This document shows positions 28,831-40,116 of a stretch of 64,000 bases of DNA, piece by piece. Positions within the stretch are counted from its first letter, which is position 1; every line of letters begins with the position of its first letter. Source of the stretch: Selaginella tamariscina (taxonomy: Eukaryota; Streptophyta; Lycopodiopsida; Selaginellales; Selaginellaceae); the NCBI GenBank assembly GCA_003024785.1, contig PUQB01000046.1, positions 248,001 to 312,000 on the forward strand. Reading direction: 5' to 3'. The notes under the pieces were generated by a model. The model did not search any database. It was not told the origin of the DNA and worked only from the letters and a program-made list of their open reading frames with translations. Made by a program: the position numbers and the translations under genes.

Positions 28831-29969
28831 CTGTGTACGAGTTAAAAGGATATAGTTATTTGTATAACTATATGTACCTACATGTTTATACATGTTATAC
28901 GTTATATATACACGTCCTGTTGTATGCACGTATGTATGAGTATATACACCTTCCAAAGTGATGTAATTTAGCTCTGCTGAGCGAGCAAAGTTTGTTCCTG
29001 CCGTGCTACATATTATATACCATAGAACTGAACAAATGCAGTGTATGTGTAGAAGATAGTATACACACGTCTACTATATATACATGTGTATATAGGCGCG
29101 GACATGTAAAGAGAATATACTCCAAAAGCTCCAGTAAACTTGGAGTTTGTGTATTCAGAGTATACTCATTCTAAAACTTATAATACATGTTATATAGTAA
29201 ATAAATATATATATAATAGAAAACTAGAATGAGTATAAACAAAAATATAATATAGGAACATTTAAATCTTTGTATATATCATACATATTCATGAATAAGT
29301 TTGTAAAACACAATATATAAGGTTTATACATTACTCATTAATGTACTATCAGTTCTTTGTTTCTCTCTCCTGATCAAAACTCGCATAATGTTAATGAAGA
29401 GATCTGCAAACAAACTCAATAATATATGATAAAAATCGCAGCTTTATTACAAGTGATATCGACTTTATTACAAGTAAATTTATTATAAAGGTTAGTTTAA
29501 CTTTTTGATATGTTTTATTCTATAATACATATATTTACATAATAATGTATTTGTGCACACACTCGCATGAGGGTGATTAAAATTATATTTATATATTATA
29601 GGTTTATTTTAACTAAATTTAATTACAATACAAAATATAATTTTCGCTCTACATATCTATACATAACAAAAAAGTGACCCTCATGCGAGTATGCGTGCAC
29701 ACACACATTATTATATAAGTATATGTGTATATGGAATAGAACATATAAAAAGTTAAATTAACTTTCACAGTAAATACATTTATAACAGAACCGATATGCA
29801 TAGGAGGTGGCACATCCTATTGTAGGCCTGCAACATGTATCACACATATGGGATTCACACCAAAGTAACAGAATAGATCGTTAAAATGTAGATACAATTT
29901 GTTTTTTCTATCAAAACTCCTTTCGGCTGTACTTCTTCTTGTTCTTCTTCCCACTTCCGGTTTATACAC

Positions 29970-30037
29970 ATCTACAACACATTACACTCTTTCTCTCTCT
30001 ATATATATATAGAGAGAGTGTGTAATATGTTGTAGAT
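29970..30037. repeat. Hairpin-forming inverted repeat, stem about 30 bp
   Basis: ATCTACAACACATTACACTC on the left pairs with GTGTGTAATATGTTGTAGAT on the right through a CT/TA/AG middle. There are a couple of mismatches. It lies inside the right arm of the SMC3 inverted duplication but has its own centre near 30003. Confidence 0.7.
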
Positions 30038-30245
30038 TGTATAATATTAACTATAATATAAGCTAACGAGTACGATATAAATATTAACTATAGTATAAGC
30101 CAACGACTTATACTCTTTGGAAGCCAAAGGATCACACAGTACTAGCTAATGAATATTTCTCTTTTAATTACGTATTATATAACCTTTTAGTATTAATTAT
30201 TTACTAATTAATACTATGTATGTATTAATTATTATGGACTCTTTT

Positions 30246-30410
<165 letters not shown>

Positions 30411-30535
30411 TGTGTGTGTGTGTAAAGCTAGAAAGCTTGATACATTCCCTTGACTTCCTGTATTGTCCTGCATTTGATATTATGAGTGTTATGCTGAGTA
30501 TAAGATACGTGCGTTGTATTATGGATTACCACAGA

Positions 30536-30975
30536 GATAGATCGAAAAGAGGGGAGGATTCTTCAGTTGCAGATGAAGGAAAATGCGATCTTGCGGCTTC
30601 TGCTGCATGCTCCATGTGCGCGAGTACAAGAGCCGGCCGATTGAAAGACTCGGACGCCGGGCGGATACTGCTCGCATCTTTCACTGCTCCGGTACATTGC
30701 CGCTTGTTTCCGGACTCCAGAAATGCGTAAAATGTCGTTTTTGCCTATGATTCAACATCATCGAAGAAAATCCTCAAAATTCTGATTTTTGCCTCAAAAT
30801 CATCGAAGAAACCGATTATTTTGCAGTGAAATACGAAGAAAACCCGCAGTTTTGCCTGAAATCTTGACCAGAAGAACAAGAAGCGAGATTGAATAACATT
30901 ATACAAGTGCAAGATAAGAAGAGGCCTGCGGACTCTCCGAAGATGCGCCATAGCCAAACCTAACACCTTGGGCTC
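30536..30975 (-). pseudogene. Duplicate of TPR-SET first exon and upstream region
   Basis: This stretch matches 23405-23930 in the same orientation. It carries the initiator region (reverse complement of GCTCCGGTACATTGCCGC), the coding segment for AAKAARSHFSSSATEESSAL in changed form, and the upstream sequence as far as CCTAACACCTTGGGCT.GAACC. A block of about 20 bases coding for part of PELFQEIVAS is absent from the copy, and upstream blocks have other small deletions. No downstream exons accompany it, so it is a truncated duplicate. Confidence 0.85.
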
Positions 30976-31339
30976 GAACCCTAAGGCCGGGGTTACATGC
31001 GCTCCCTACATGCCGCCCCCAGCTAGGGAGTCCAAGAAAATTTCAAAGGAGAGATGAAATGGAAAAAAATTCTCCCACGGCAGTGACAATTTTCAAATTA
31101 TTATTATTTGCACTAGCCGTTGTTATTTTAACGTTGTCAATATGCGTTTTGATTATTTTATAATAAATATGTTTTCCAGGACGCGTGTGTATGTGTGTGC
31201 CGCATGTTATATTACACATATTCATTCAATATAATGTAATACATTGTATCTCTAATAACTTATATATAATATAGTAAAATATCCATGTGTGAGTGTATAA
31301 ACGTGTATATATGTGTGTCATGTGCATACGCATTGTGTG

Positions 31340-31579
31340 ATTTTCAACATGTATGAGGCAACTAATCTTCATCCCCAAGCGGGGACTGGTCTAAAGGCTA
31401 CATATTACTCTAGAACTGGTAAGCTCTTGCGCACACACACAGAATGTATACGCATATTGTACTTATATTGACGTAGAGACAAAGCATGAACTTGTAGAAG
31501 AGAAATTGGGAGGAATATGTGCAGGATGTAGAAAGCTACTGGGGTTATCAAATGCGGCAACTGCTATAATGTCATTCGC
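31340..31579 (+). pseudogene. Exon-like sequence of an unrecognised gene, interrupted by the gypsy element
   Basis: Two exon-like segments are visible. The first, around 31350-31420, encodes MYEATNLHPQAGTGLKATYY and ends in a GTAAGC donor. The second, about 31475-31579, encodes KHELVEEKLGGICAGCRKLL then GLSNAATAIMSFA. Beyond the element, 36390-36430 resumes in frame with VMDLCTIDSSK and a GTACAC donor-like end, if one copy of the 5-bp target duplication is removed. I do not recognise the family. No exons beyond these were found, so the host locus is itself a fragment or a gene disrupted by the insertion. Confidence 0.45.
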
Positions 31580-31789
31580 TGTTAGGCACCTCTACGTACA
31601 ATCTAGAGACCCTCACAATACCACCCGACCTCCCCGAGCTGTCTCTAGTCTCCACACGCTGCTCTCCAAGAAAGGCTTCAATAATAGTGTGCCCTTAATT
31701 CTTCCTTAGATCTAGGTATAGCTCCTTAGGAATATTCTAGCTTATACCTTTCTGGGAATATTCTTTGATTCGTTATATGGGTCATAACA
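31580..31789 (-). repeat. Left LTR (3' LTR of the minus-strand gypsy element)
   Basis: About 210 bp with TG..CA ends. It matches the right LTR at 36187-36389 nearly throughout, differing by a few small indels. Confidence 0.95.
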
Positions 31790-34700
31790 ATCCTCCCCCA
31801 TTAGCAAGTCCTTGTCCTCAAGGGCAGTATAACTTACTCAATTGGTCCTGTATCATTAGCCTCGTACATCCACAAAGAATCTACCCGGGACTCGTTCCTT
31901 GTGAGTACTCTCTTTAACTGGCTAACGTGAAACACTGGGTGCACCCTCACTCCTTCTGGCAGCCGTAGTCGATATGCCACCTTACCGATACGCTCCAGAA
32001 TCTCATAAGGACCTGAGTACCTGGGAGACAACTTATCATTGCGTCCCTTCCGTAAGGCCACAACTGTGTTCCGCCTTACATGTGTGGCAAATACCACTCG
32101 GAGATATACATAATCCCCCACCTGGAACTCTCGGAAGCTTCTGTGCTCATTAGCAAACTTGATAGCTCGGCTCTGAGCTGCTTGTAAGTTCTTCTTGCAC
32201 AAACTCTGAATGTTTTCAAGTTCAACACTCAGATCTTTAGCTTCCTCATCCATGTTGCCTTGAGCCTTCTTACTTGCTAAACCGAGCTCAAAAGCTGTCT
32301 TGGGATGTCGTCCAAACATAGCATAGTATGGACTCATTCCAATGCCACTGTGCTGGCTGTTATTATAAGCAAACTCGAGTAATGGAATATACTTATCCCA
32401 CTGACCTTCCTTCTGGTTAATAGTGCACCTTAGCATATCTTCCAGAACTTGGTTCACCCTCTCTGTTTGCCCATCTGTTTCGGGATGATCTCCGCTACAC
32501 AGCTTAAGCTTCACTTCTATGCACTTAGAAAAGCCTCTCCAAAAGCTAGAAGTGAACTTGGAGTCCCTATCACTTACAATATCATCTGGAAATCCGTGGA
32601 TAGGAAATACATGTTGTAAATACATCGTAGCCAGCTCGGATGCATTCACATTCTTCCCCAAGGGAACTAACTTGACAAACTTTGTCAACCTGTCCACAAT
32701 GACCCACACCTGTTCATTCTGCCTCTGTGTCCTTGGCAAATGGGTGACAAAGTCCATAGAGATACTGCCCCATCGCCTGTCTGGAATAGGCAATGGTACT
32801 AATAGCCCACCTGGTTTCTCCCTGGGCACCTTTACTTGCTGACACTTGTCACAAGTCCTGCAGTACTCTATGATATCAGCTTTCATATTCCTCCAGTAGA
32901 ACCTCCTCTTGATCAACTCATACGTTTTCCTCCCCCCAAAATGACCAGCCTCCGGGCGATCATGATGAAAATATAGTACCTGGTTGATCAAATGGTCCAC
33001 ACGAGGAAGGTACACACGGCCATTGTAGTACAAAACCCCATCCTGAAATGAGAATGGTGGCTCTAGCTGTCCTTTGAGCTCCTGCACCTCGGCGTCTTGT
33101 GCTTGAGCATGTTGAACTACTTGGCTAAACTCACTGACCGTCCTTGTTAATGCATTACATAAGCGTGTTTGGAATTCTCCCACTACTGTGGCTCTCCTAA
33201 CGCGTGACAAAGCATCTGCCACCACGTTAGTCTTTCCTGCGCGATGCTCAATAGGAAATTCGCCAAACTCCATGAGCTTAACCATCCAGCGAGCTTGCCG
33301 AGAGTTTAACTCTTTCTGTGTGAACAGATACACCAAAGGCTTGTGATCTGTAAACACCTTGAAACTTGCACCATAAAGATAGTGCCTCCAAACTCGTAAT
33401 GCATTAACAATAGCCAGTAGTTCTTGCTCATACGTTGAGTACCGTTGCTCTGCAGGATTCAAAGTACGACTCTCATAAGCAATAGGCCTTCCCTCTTGCA
33501 TAAGTACAGCTCCAATGGCCACTCCACTTGCATCACACGATACCTCATAAGGCTTAGAGGGATCTGCAATACATAAAACTGGTGCACGTACCAAAGCTTG
33601 TTTCAAAGCTTGGAAACTGCTCTCCTCTGAAGCACTCCATGCAAAGGGAACGTCCTTCCTTAGCAACCTAGTTAACGGAGAAGCTTTCTTGGCATAATCC
33701 TTGACATACCGCCGGTAATAACCAGCCATGCCCAAGAAACTCCGTAACTCTTGTGCATTGCTAGGAACTGGCCATTGCTCCACCACTGCCACCTTCTGTG
33801 GATCAGTCTTCACTCCACTTGGCGTCACAATGTGACCCAAATACTCCACTTCGCACTGAGCAAATGCACATTTGCTCTTCTTTGCATAGAGCTTGTTCTC
33901 CTCAGCAATTGAAGAACTCTCCGCAAATGCTCCACATGCTCCTTCATATTCTTACTGTAAATAAGAATATCGTCGAGGAAGATCTCCACAAAGTCATGCA
34001 AGTAGTCACCAAACACCTCAGTCATCAACCGAGTGAATGTGGCTGGGGCATTTGTTAAGCCAAATGGCATAACAGTGAACTCAAAATGCCCGAAGCTAGT
34101 GTTGAAAGCAGTTTTGTAGATATCTGCCTCCTTCACAGCAATCTGATGATACCCGCTACGCAAGTCTATCTTGGTGAACACTCTGGCTCCACCGAGATGA
34201 TCCATGATAGTATCCACACGTGGCATGGGCATCCTGTCCTTCACTGTTTGCTTGTTGAGAGCTCTGTAGTCTATGCACATCCTCATGGTGCCATCCTTCT
34301 TCCTGACAAGCAATACTGGTGCACCAAATGGAGACTTGCTCGGTTGTATGAAGCCATATTCCAATAGCTCCATCACTTGTCTCTTAACCTCTTGCTCCTC
34401 AGCATGGCTCAGTCGGAACGGCTTACGGTAAATGGCTTTCGTACCCTGTTCCAACACAATCTCATGCTCCACACCTCTTGCAGGTGGTAAGCCATGAGGT
34501 AGCTCAGGAGGGAAGACATCAGCAAATTCCTCAAGGACAACTTGCACAGCAGCCTCGCCCAATGTGACATTAGAAGAATCTAACTCACGTATATACATCA
34601 GAAAGACTTGATCTTCTTTATTACGGAGATATTTCTTCAAAGACATAGTAGAAAGATACTTGTTTGGAGACTCAAGCCTTGTTCCAAACCAAGTGTCTTT

Positions 34701-36186
34701 CACTCCACTGTACTCAAGCTTCACTCGCTTGATGCTCCACTTGATCTCAGGATCCACACGCTCCAGCCAGCTCATCCCAAGGATGAGGTCCACACGCGCT
34801 AGCTCCGCAAGAAAGAAAGTCTCCACCAGCTGAGTTTTGCCAACCGTCAGCTGTAACTCCTCCACACAAGCATTCCAGCTCTGTGTGACAGTAGCTGAGC
34901 CCTCAATCTCGTATTGAGGCACAGTCTTCATGGGCAAGCTGCACTCCTGCACTAACTTTGCTGATACAAAGTTATCGCTACTTCCGCTATCCAAGAGGAT
35001 TCGCACTGGACGTTCACCAAGTCGTCCCTCCACCACAATAGCACGTGTGTGTGGCTCCTCCCGTGCCATGCAGTTTACCTGTCGAGCAAGAACAGACAAA
35101 AATTTACCTCGTGGTTTAGAACTATCTCCCTTGTGTTCCTCTCCACGCTCCATCTCCTGAAGCTTCTTAGGTGTCTCCTTGTCCTTGTCACCATTGAACC
35201 CCTTGCCCTTGGGCTTGTTCCTCCTGGGACAATTGGCCTTCCAGTGTCCCACCTCTCCACACAGGTGGCAACGTTCACTATCAAACACCTTGACAATCTT
35301 CTTAGGCCGATTGTCGGTGCGATAAGAACTAGAAGCTACCAGCTTGGACTTCGGCCTAGCACGATGGCTATTCCCTCTATACTCCTGGTGCTCACGAGGA
35401 CTTGGAGAGGTGCTCCTACCACGCTTCTTGCCATGTCGCTCATTCTCCTTAAACACCTTATCCTCCTCATTTAGCAAGCGAGCATATTCGAACAGCTCCT
35501 CTAAAGTCTTGGACTGAATTACCGAGTTAAGATGCAAGTTAGCACTTCGCAGCCCATCTACAAAATAATCCTTCTGCTGGTTGACAGACACGTCAGGTAC
35601 ACGGCAAAGTAATTGACTCAATTTCTCAATGTAATCGTCCAAGGTCATCTTCCCTTGCTCTAAATGTCGCAATTCACGCCTTGCATGAGACACATCGAAC
35701 CGAGGAGCATACTCCTTCTTAAATAGCTCAGAGAACTCCTCCCAAGTTGCAATCATCTCCTGGTGAGCTAACTGGCGCTGATTTCGAATGCGTGTCCACC
35801 ACCTCGCAGCTTTATCCTTCAAGGCTACTGATACAGCTATCATAGCCTGCTCGGTAGTTACTCCCTGTGCAGTGAGCAAGTTCGCTGCTATCTCAAGCCA
35901 ACTCATAGCCTCATCCGCAGATTCTTTACCGGTAAAAGGTGGAACGCGAAGACGATCTAGCACCCTGCTCTTACCAGTCACGGTTCCTTGAGCAAGTTGA
36001 TCTTCAATAGTATCCAACCGCTCACGAATCACCTCCAAGGAACCAGTCACGTACTCTTGAAATTGCTTGGAATCCTTCGCCATAGCGTATAATTCGAGCA
36101 CGATTTCCTGGTTCGTCCACTCCTCATTGGTGTTGTCTTCTCCTTCCCACCGGTCACTCATCTCGAACCTCCCTCCGATACCAAAT

Positions 36187-36389
36187 TGTTAGGCACCTCT
36201 ACAATCTAGAGACCCTCACAATACCACCCGACCTCCCCCGAGCTGTCTCTAGTCTCCACACGCTGCTCTCCAAGAAAGGCTTCCAATAATAGTGCCCTTA
36301 ATTCTTCTTAGATCTAGGTATAGCTCCTTAGGAATATTCTAGCTTATACCTTTCTGGGAATATTCTTTGATTCGTTATGGGTCATAACA
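36187..36389 (-). repeat. Right LTR (5' LTR of the minus-strand gypsy element)
   Basis: About 203 bp with TG..CA ends. It would hold the element's promoter. TTCGC follows immediately and equals the five bases before the left LTR. Confidence 0.95.
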
Positions 36390-36479
36390 TTCGCAGTAAT
36401 GGATCTGTGCACAATAGACTCTTCCAAGGTACACATATACGTATTTATCTCCATTCAAGACGTATAAACATATCTGTAT

Positions 36480-36960
36480 TGTGTACTACATATAACTGTG
36501 TGGATATATTAGAGAAAATAATATATATATATATTTAGAGAGAGAGAGAGAGACACACACACAAGTATCTTTTGACAAGTCGGTTTATTTATTTTAGCAG
36601 GCTTTAAATAAGAAACACCATCTAAGCACGTCTCATATAATGAAGTGGTAAATGTGAGCTTAGCGAGGTAGCTTTCATAGTTGGACATTGAACTCTCCAA
36701 TGGTCCATCTTAAAAAATCTCCATATGTTGCACGCACACACGTGTGTGTGTGTATATATATATATACACACACACACTTGCTACAAGATATGCAATTAAT
36801 AATATTTTTAAAACGAGAAATATAAAATAATAGTAGAATTATAAAAAATTAAAATATATAAAAAAGATTACAAACTTGTTACATATTTTTCTATAATATC
36901 TCTTCTTACAATCGTTAAGTTGTGTAAAACATACAACTTGTGATATTATTTGCAAGAATG
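36480..36960. other. Intergenic sequence with simple repeats
   Basis: GA and CA/TG/TA runs (36536-36565 and 36730-36778) and AT-rich filler. A short minus-strand frame near 36600-36700 (YESYLAKLTFTTSLYETCLD) resembles coding sequence, but I cannot assign it. Confidence 0.35.
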
Positions 36961-36984
36961 TTTAGGTGTCCTTTGTACTAATAG

Positions 36985-37140
36985 TTTTCATTGTCTCTCC
37001 AATATTCCAAAAGCGCTCTCAACTGCAATTTATGAATGAAGAAAGTTATATTGTTCTTTACCACAATATTTGTGAGGATATGGAACCAAAAGAGGTAAAA
37101 CACAATTGTACCTACCATCTATTGTGGGATATCACTGAAC
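36985..37140 (-). mobile_element. Fragment of a PIF/Harbinger-type DDE transposase
   Basis: The minus strand reads LLVPYPHKYCGKEQYNFLHS, a stop, then IAVESAFGILERQ. This resembles the end of plant Harbinger-like transposases (..YNFLHSR.R..VE.AFG.LK.RF). Only about 50 residues are recognisable. Neighbouring text in the same orientation (GRYNCVL) may be part of it. Terminal repeats were not found, so this is a remnant of a DNA transposon. Confidence 0.45.
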
Positions 37141-37389
37141 TCTATGTAGAATGTTGGGCTAGAAAGGCACCTTTTCTTAATCCATGCTCTCCTCAATGTG
37201 CATGAGTTCCATACTCATCAATCAAGTATACTTTTAGCAATCTCATGGCAATGTCTAAAAATGAATTTTACTATCCACCACCACTTGCACTATCATCGAA
37301 TAATGCTTCTTTGCACCTACATACCAACTTGTGGCATCCTTTATTGCCGGGAGTTTACAATTTGAAAACCCTCGTAACATTTGAAATCC

Positions 37390-38260
37390 TTGTCATAGTT
37401 TTTATTATGACTCTTTTTTACTTTGAACGTTAATTATTGTTAATTACTGAATTATATTGATAAGGCATAAGTGTAAAAGAAAACAGGCTCGTTTAGTGCA
37501 CTTAGATATTTAGTGATGGTCTAGCCAGGTGTCATTAGCACTTCCATTTAGAAAACTCTTACCTTAATTTTTGTGTCTCGATTAGGTTTTTTTTGGTGGT
37601 TTTGGTGAGTTTGGCATGTCGAATATGAGTAAAAACACCAGGGTTTAGGGTGTGAGTTTAGGGCAATCCTAAAGGGGTCAAGTTAGGGTTCATCATTAAC
37701 TCACCAAGTATATTCCTTATAAGAATGAGATTCCGTGCTAGTCCACTTGTGTAAACAAGAAAACAAGGGGGGGCTCTGTCACATATAAGAGAACTTATGA
37801 GTTCATGACTAAATTCGTTACTCTTCTATTGGTGTAAGCTTTAGATTGTGTCATTAAGGTACAACAACCCTCTGTTGTGCCGCCTTAACTTTTAAATAAT
37901 ATGGGTACGTTCTAGTTTATCCTTAATGTTGGCGAGTCTATACCTAAGAAGTCGTGTTAGAATGCATGTTCCAAAGGTTAGAAGTTGAGGCTTGTTTCCA
38001 ACCTTCTCTTGTAGTTAAGTTAAAAGCAAACACTCATAACTAAGTAAGTAAGGCACATCTGTGTCCTTATCTAATTGTGGATGTGGAGGTTCACTAAGGA
38101 GTTCTAAAATTGGCATTTAAGAGTCACTTTTTGTGACGTTTGGTGCAACTAAGGAGCTATGGCATGATAACTCACATCGTAGAAGGTAGTGTCACATGAA
38201 GATGTAACACTAGACTAGGGTACAACACTTGAGCACACCCTTTGAAGGCTTAACACCTAA
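37390..38260 (+). mobile_element. Old, partial LTR of the same family as the LARD-like element
   Basis: This stretch starts TGTCATAGTTTTTA and follows the LTR of the neighbouring element through TTAGTGCACTT, the G-run before CTCTGTCACAT, GAGTTCATGACT, AAGGTACAAC and GGCATGATAACTCACATCG. It stops about half way along the LTR. It is much more diverged and AT-shifted than the two LTRs beside it, so it is an older copy, either a truncated solo LTR or one end of a lost element. Confidence 0.8.
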
Positions 38261-38422
38261 TTAGTTAAACCTAATCAACTATTAATTCATATAACTTAAT
38301 CTCAATTGTTAAATTTATTTTAATTTCAACCTTTAAATTTAATTTATAATTTAAATTGTTAATTTTATTTGGTGTCAACGGCTAAATTCAAAGAGGCATG
38401 GACTAGATTGTGAAAGTATTCA

Positions 38423-40116
38423 TGTCATAGTTTTTACTATGACTTGATCCTTACTTTTGGACGTTGACTGTTGTTACCTACTGTACGTTGATGGACCTTA
38501 GATGTAGTAGGAAAACAGGCCCTCTTAGTGCACTTGGGTATCTGGTGATGGTCCGCCGGGTGTCATTAGGTATTTGTAGGAAACTCTAAGCGAAGCTAAA
38601 ACTTACCTTCTAGAAACCCACCCCCAATTCCCGAATAAGCTGATTGGTCTTTTCAAATGAGTTTGGCGTGTTAAGTAGGTTATGAACATCCCTAGTGTTG
38701 ACCTAACCCTAGGGTTTCCCTAACCCACGCCCTAAAACCCCCACCCCCTTGGGTAGGGTTTAGGGGTAGGAGTAAGGGTGAGTTATAGGCTCATATTGTT
38801 AATTTATCTAGGCTAAAATTCACACTTACACATACAGGAAAAGAGGGGGGGGGGCCTTCGTCACAATAAATAAGGTAGAGTATACGTAGGAGAGCTCCTG
38901 GGTTCATGACTGAGTTCGTTGCTTTTCTGCTAGTGCAAGCTTTAGCTTGTGTCATTAAGGTACAACCCTCTGTTGTGCTGCCCTAACTTCCAGGGTAGCT
39001 TACCCTTAACGTTGGCGAATCTATGCCTCGTAGGTCTTGTCGGAATGCACGTTCCAAGAGGCAGAAAGTTGAGGCTTGTCTCCAGCCTCCTCCTCACGTC
39101 AAGCTAGGTGTAGCACTCACAGCCAAGCAAGGCACATCTGTGTCCTTGTCCAACTGCGGGCGTGGGATTTTGTTTGATAGGTTCACGTTACCTGGTTCCT
39201 AAGGTTCATTGATAGATTCTAGAGTTGGCATTTAGGAGCCACATTTGTGGCACTTGGTGCAACTCTTGAATCTAAGGGCCTATGGCATGATAGCCCACAT
39301 CGGGGAAGGCAGTGTCACATGGAGATGTGACACTGGGCTAAACGTCACATGGTGCAACGCCTGAGGCACGCCCTTTGGGGTTATGTCATGGGCTTGTCGT
39401 CAAGGAGTTGGATACTTTAGTAAACAGACATGTTTATGCTGCACTAGGGTGCTAAGCCTTGGGCATCCGCTCAAGGGAGGTTAAGTCTCATAACTAGGTG
39501 TGCTTTGGCACACTTGCTAGGGGAGTGTTCTCCTTGAAATTCAAGGGTTGAACAACCTAAACATGTTAGCAGAAACCCTTTCGTGAGGCACTCGCAAGTC
39601 ATGTGCTTAGGTTATCCCAAACTTAGCCTTAGAGAGTTTGCTTAGCAGAACACTCATGTCCGCCTACGGTGCACACTTGTGTCCTCACTAAGTACTAGCC
39701 TAGGTCTAGGTATAACTTGGCCACTCAACCCTTAGGGGTTAGTCGTGGTTCAGGGTACCCTTGTTGCCCTAAAGGGGTTGTACTTCCGGATGAGGTGGTT
39801 CCTCAAGGGGTAAGTGACGATGCCTTAGCTTTGTCTAGGGTATGTGTGAAACACACGTCTCCTTGATGGGGGTTAGGGCATGAGCCTATCGTAGGTCTTC
39901 TAGGGCAAGACCCTAAGTCAACTAGGGTTATCCCTCAAGGGTTTTGGGGGTAGACACTCTAGGGAGACTTAGGCTAAACCCTAAGTCCCTCCTGTCCACT
40001 TGGGCATTAGAGTCTAACCTTAGGGGTCGTTGGGGTTATTTTGGGAAACTTAACGCGAATGGCCACCTGACAGCCATGTGTTTGCCAGTGTGGCCCTTTA
40101 GGTTAAAACTCTGCCA
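38423..40116 (+). repeat. Left LTR of the LARD-like element
   Basis: About 1.69 kb. It contains a C- and G-rich block with telomere-like words (AACCCTAGGGTTTCCCTAAC, GGGTAGGGTTTAGGGG) and a G-run near 38846. Confidence 0.88.

Larger units (their letters stand above)
31580..36389 (-). mobile_element. Ty3/gypsy LTR retrotransposon, near-whole
   Basis: The element is bounded by two LTRs of about 205 bp that begin TGTTAGG and end CATAACA, with a perfect TTCGC target duplication on both sides. It reads on the minus strand. The primer site beside the right LTR (TTGGTATCGGAGGGAGG) fits initiator-Met tRNA, and a GGGGGAGGA polypurine tract lies beside the left LTR. Parts in order are gag ([15 protein letters not shown]), zinc knuckle ([14 protein letters not shown]), protease ([14 protein letters not shown]), reverse transcriptase ([22 protein letters not shown]), RNase H (VSCDASGVAIGAVLMQEG) and integrase (HHDRPEAGHFGG, CDKCQQVK, DFVTHLP, SDRDSKF). 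It ends VHPVFHVSQLKRV. No full chromodomain is apparent. It looks almost whole, with about one break. The LTRs are very similar, so it is fairly young. Confidence 0.95.

Noticed and set aside
31834-36161. Plus-strand reading frames inside the gypsy element
   Set aside because: They are antisense shadows of the element's minus-strand gag and pol and show no domains of their own.
38698-38790. Interstitial telomere array
   Set aside because: The telomere-like words are degenerate, occupy under 100 bases and are repeated at the same place in both LTRs, so they belong to the LTR, not to a telomere relic.
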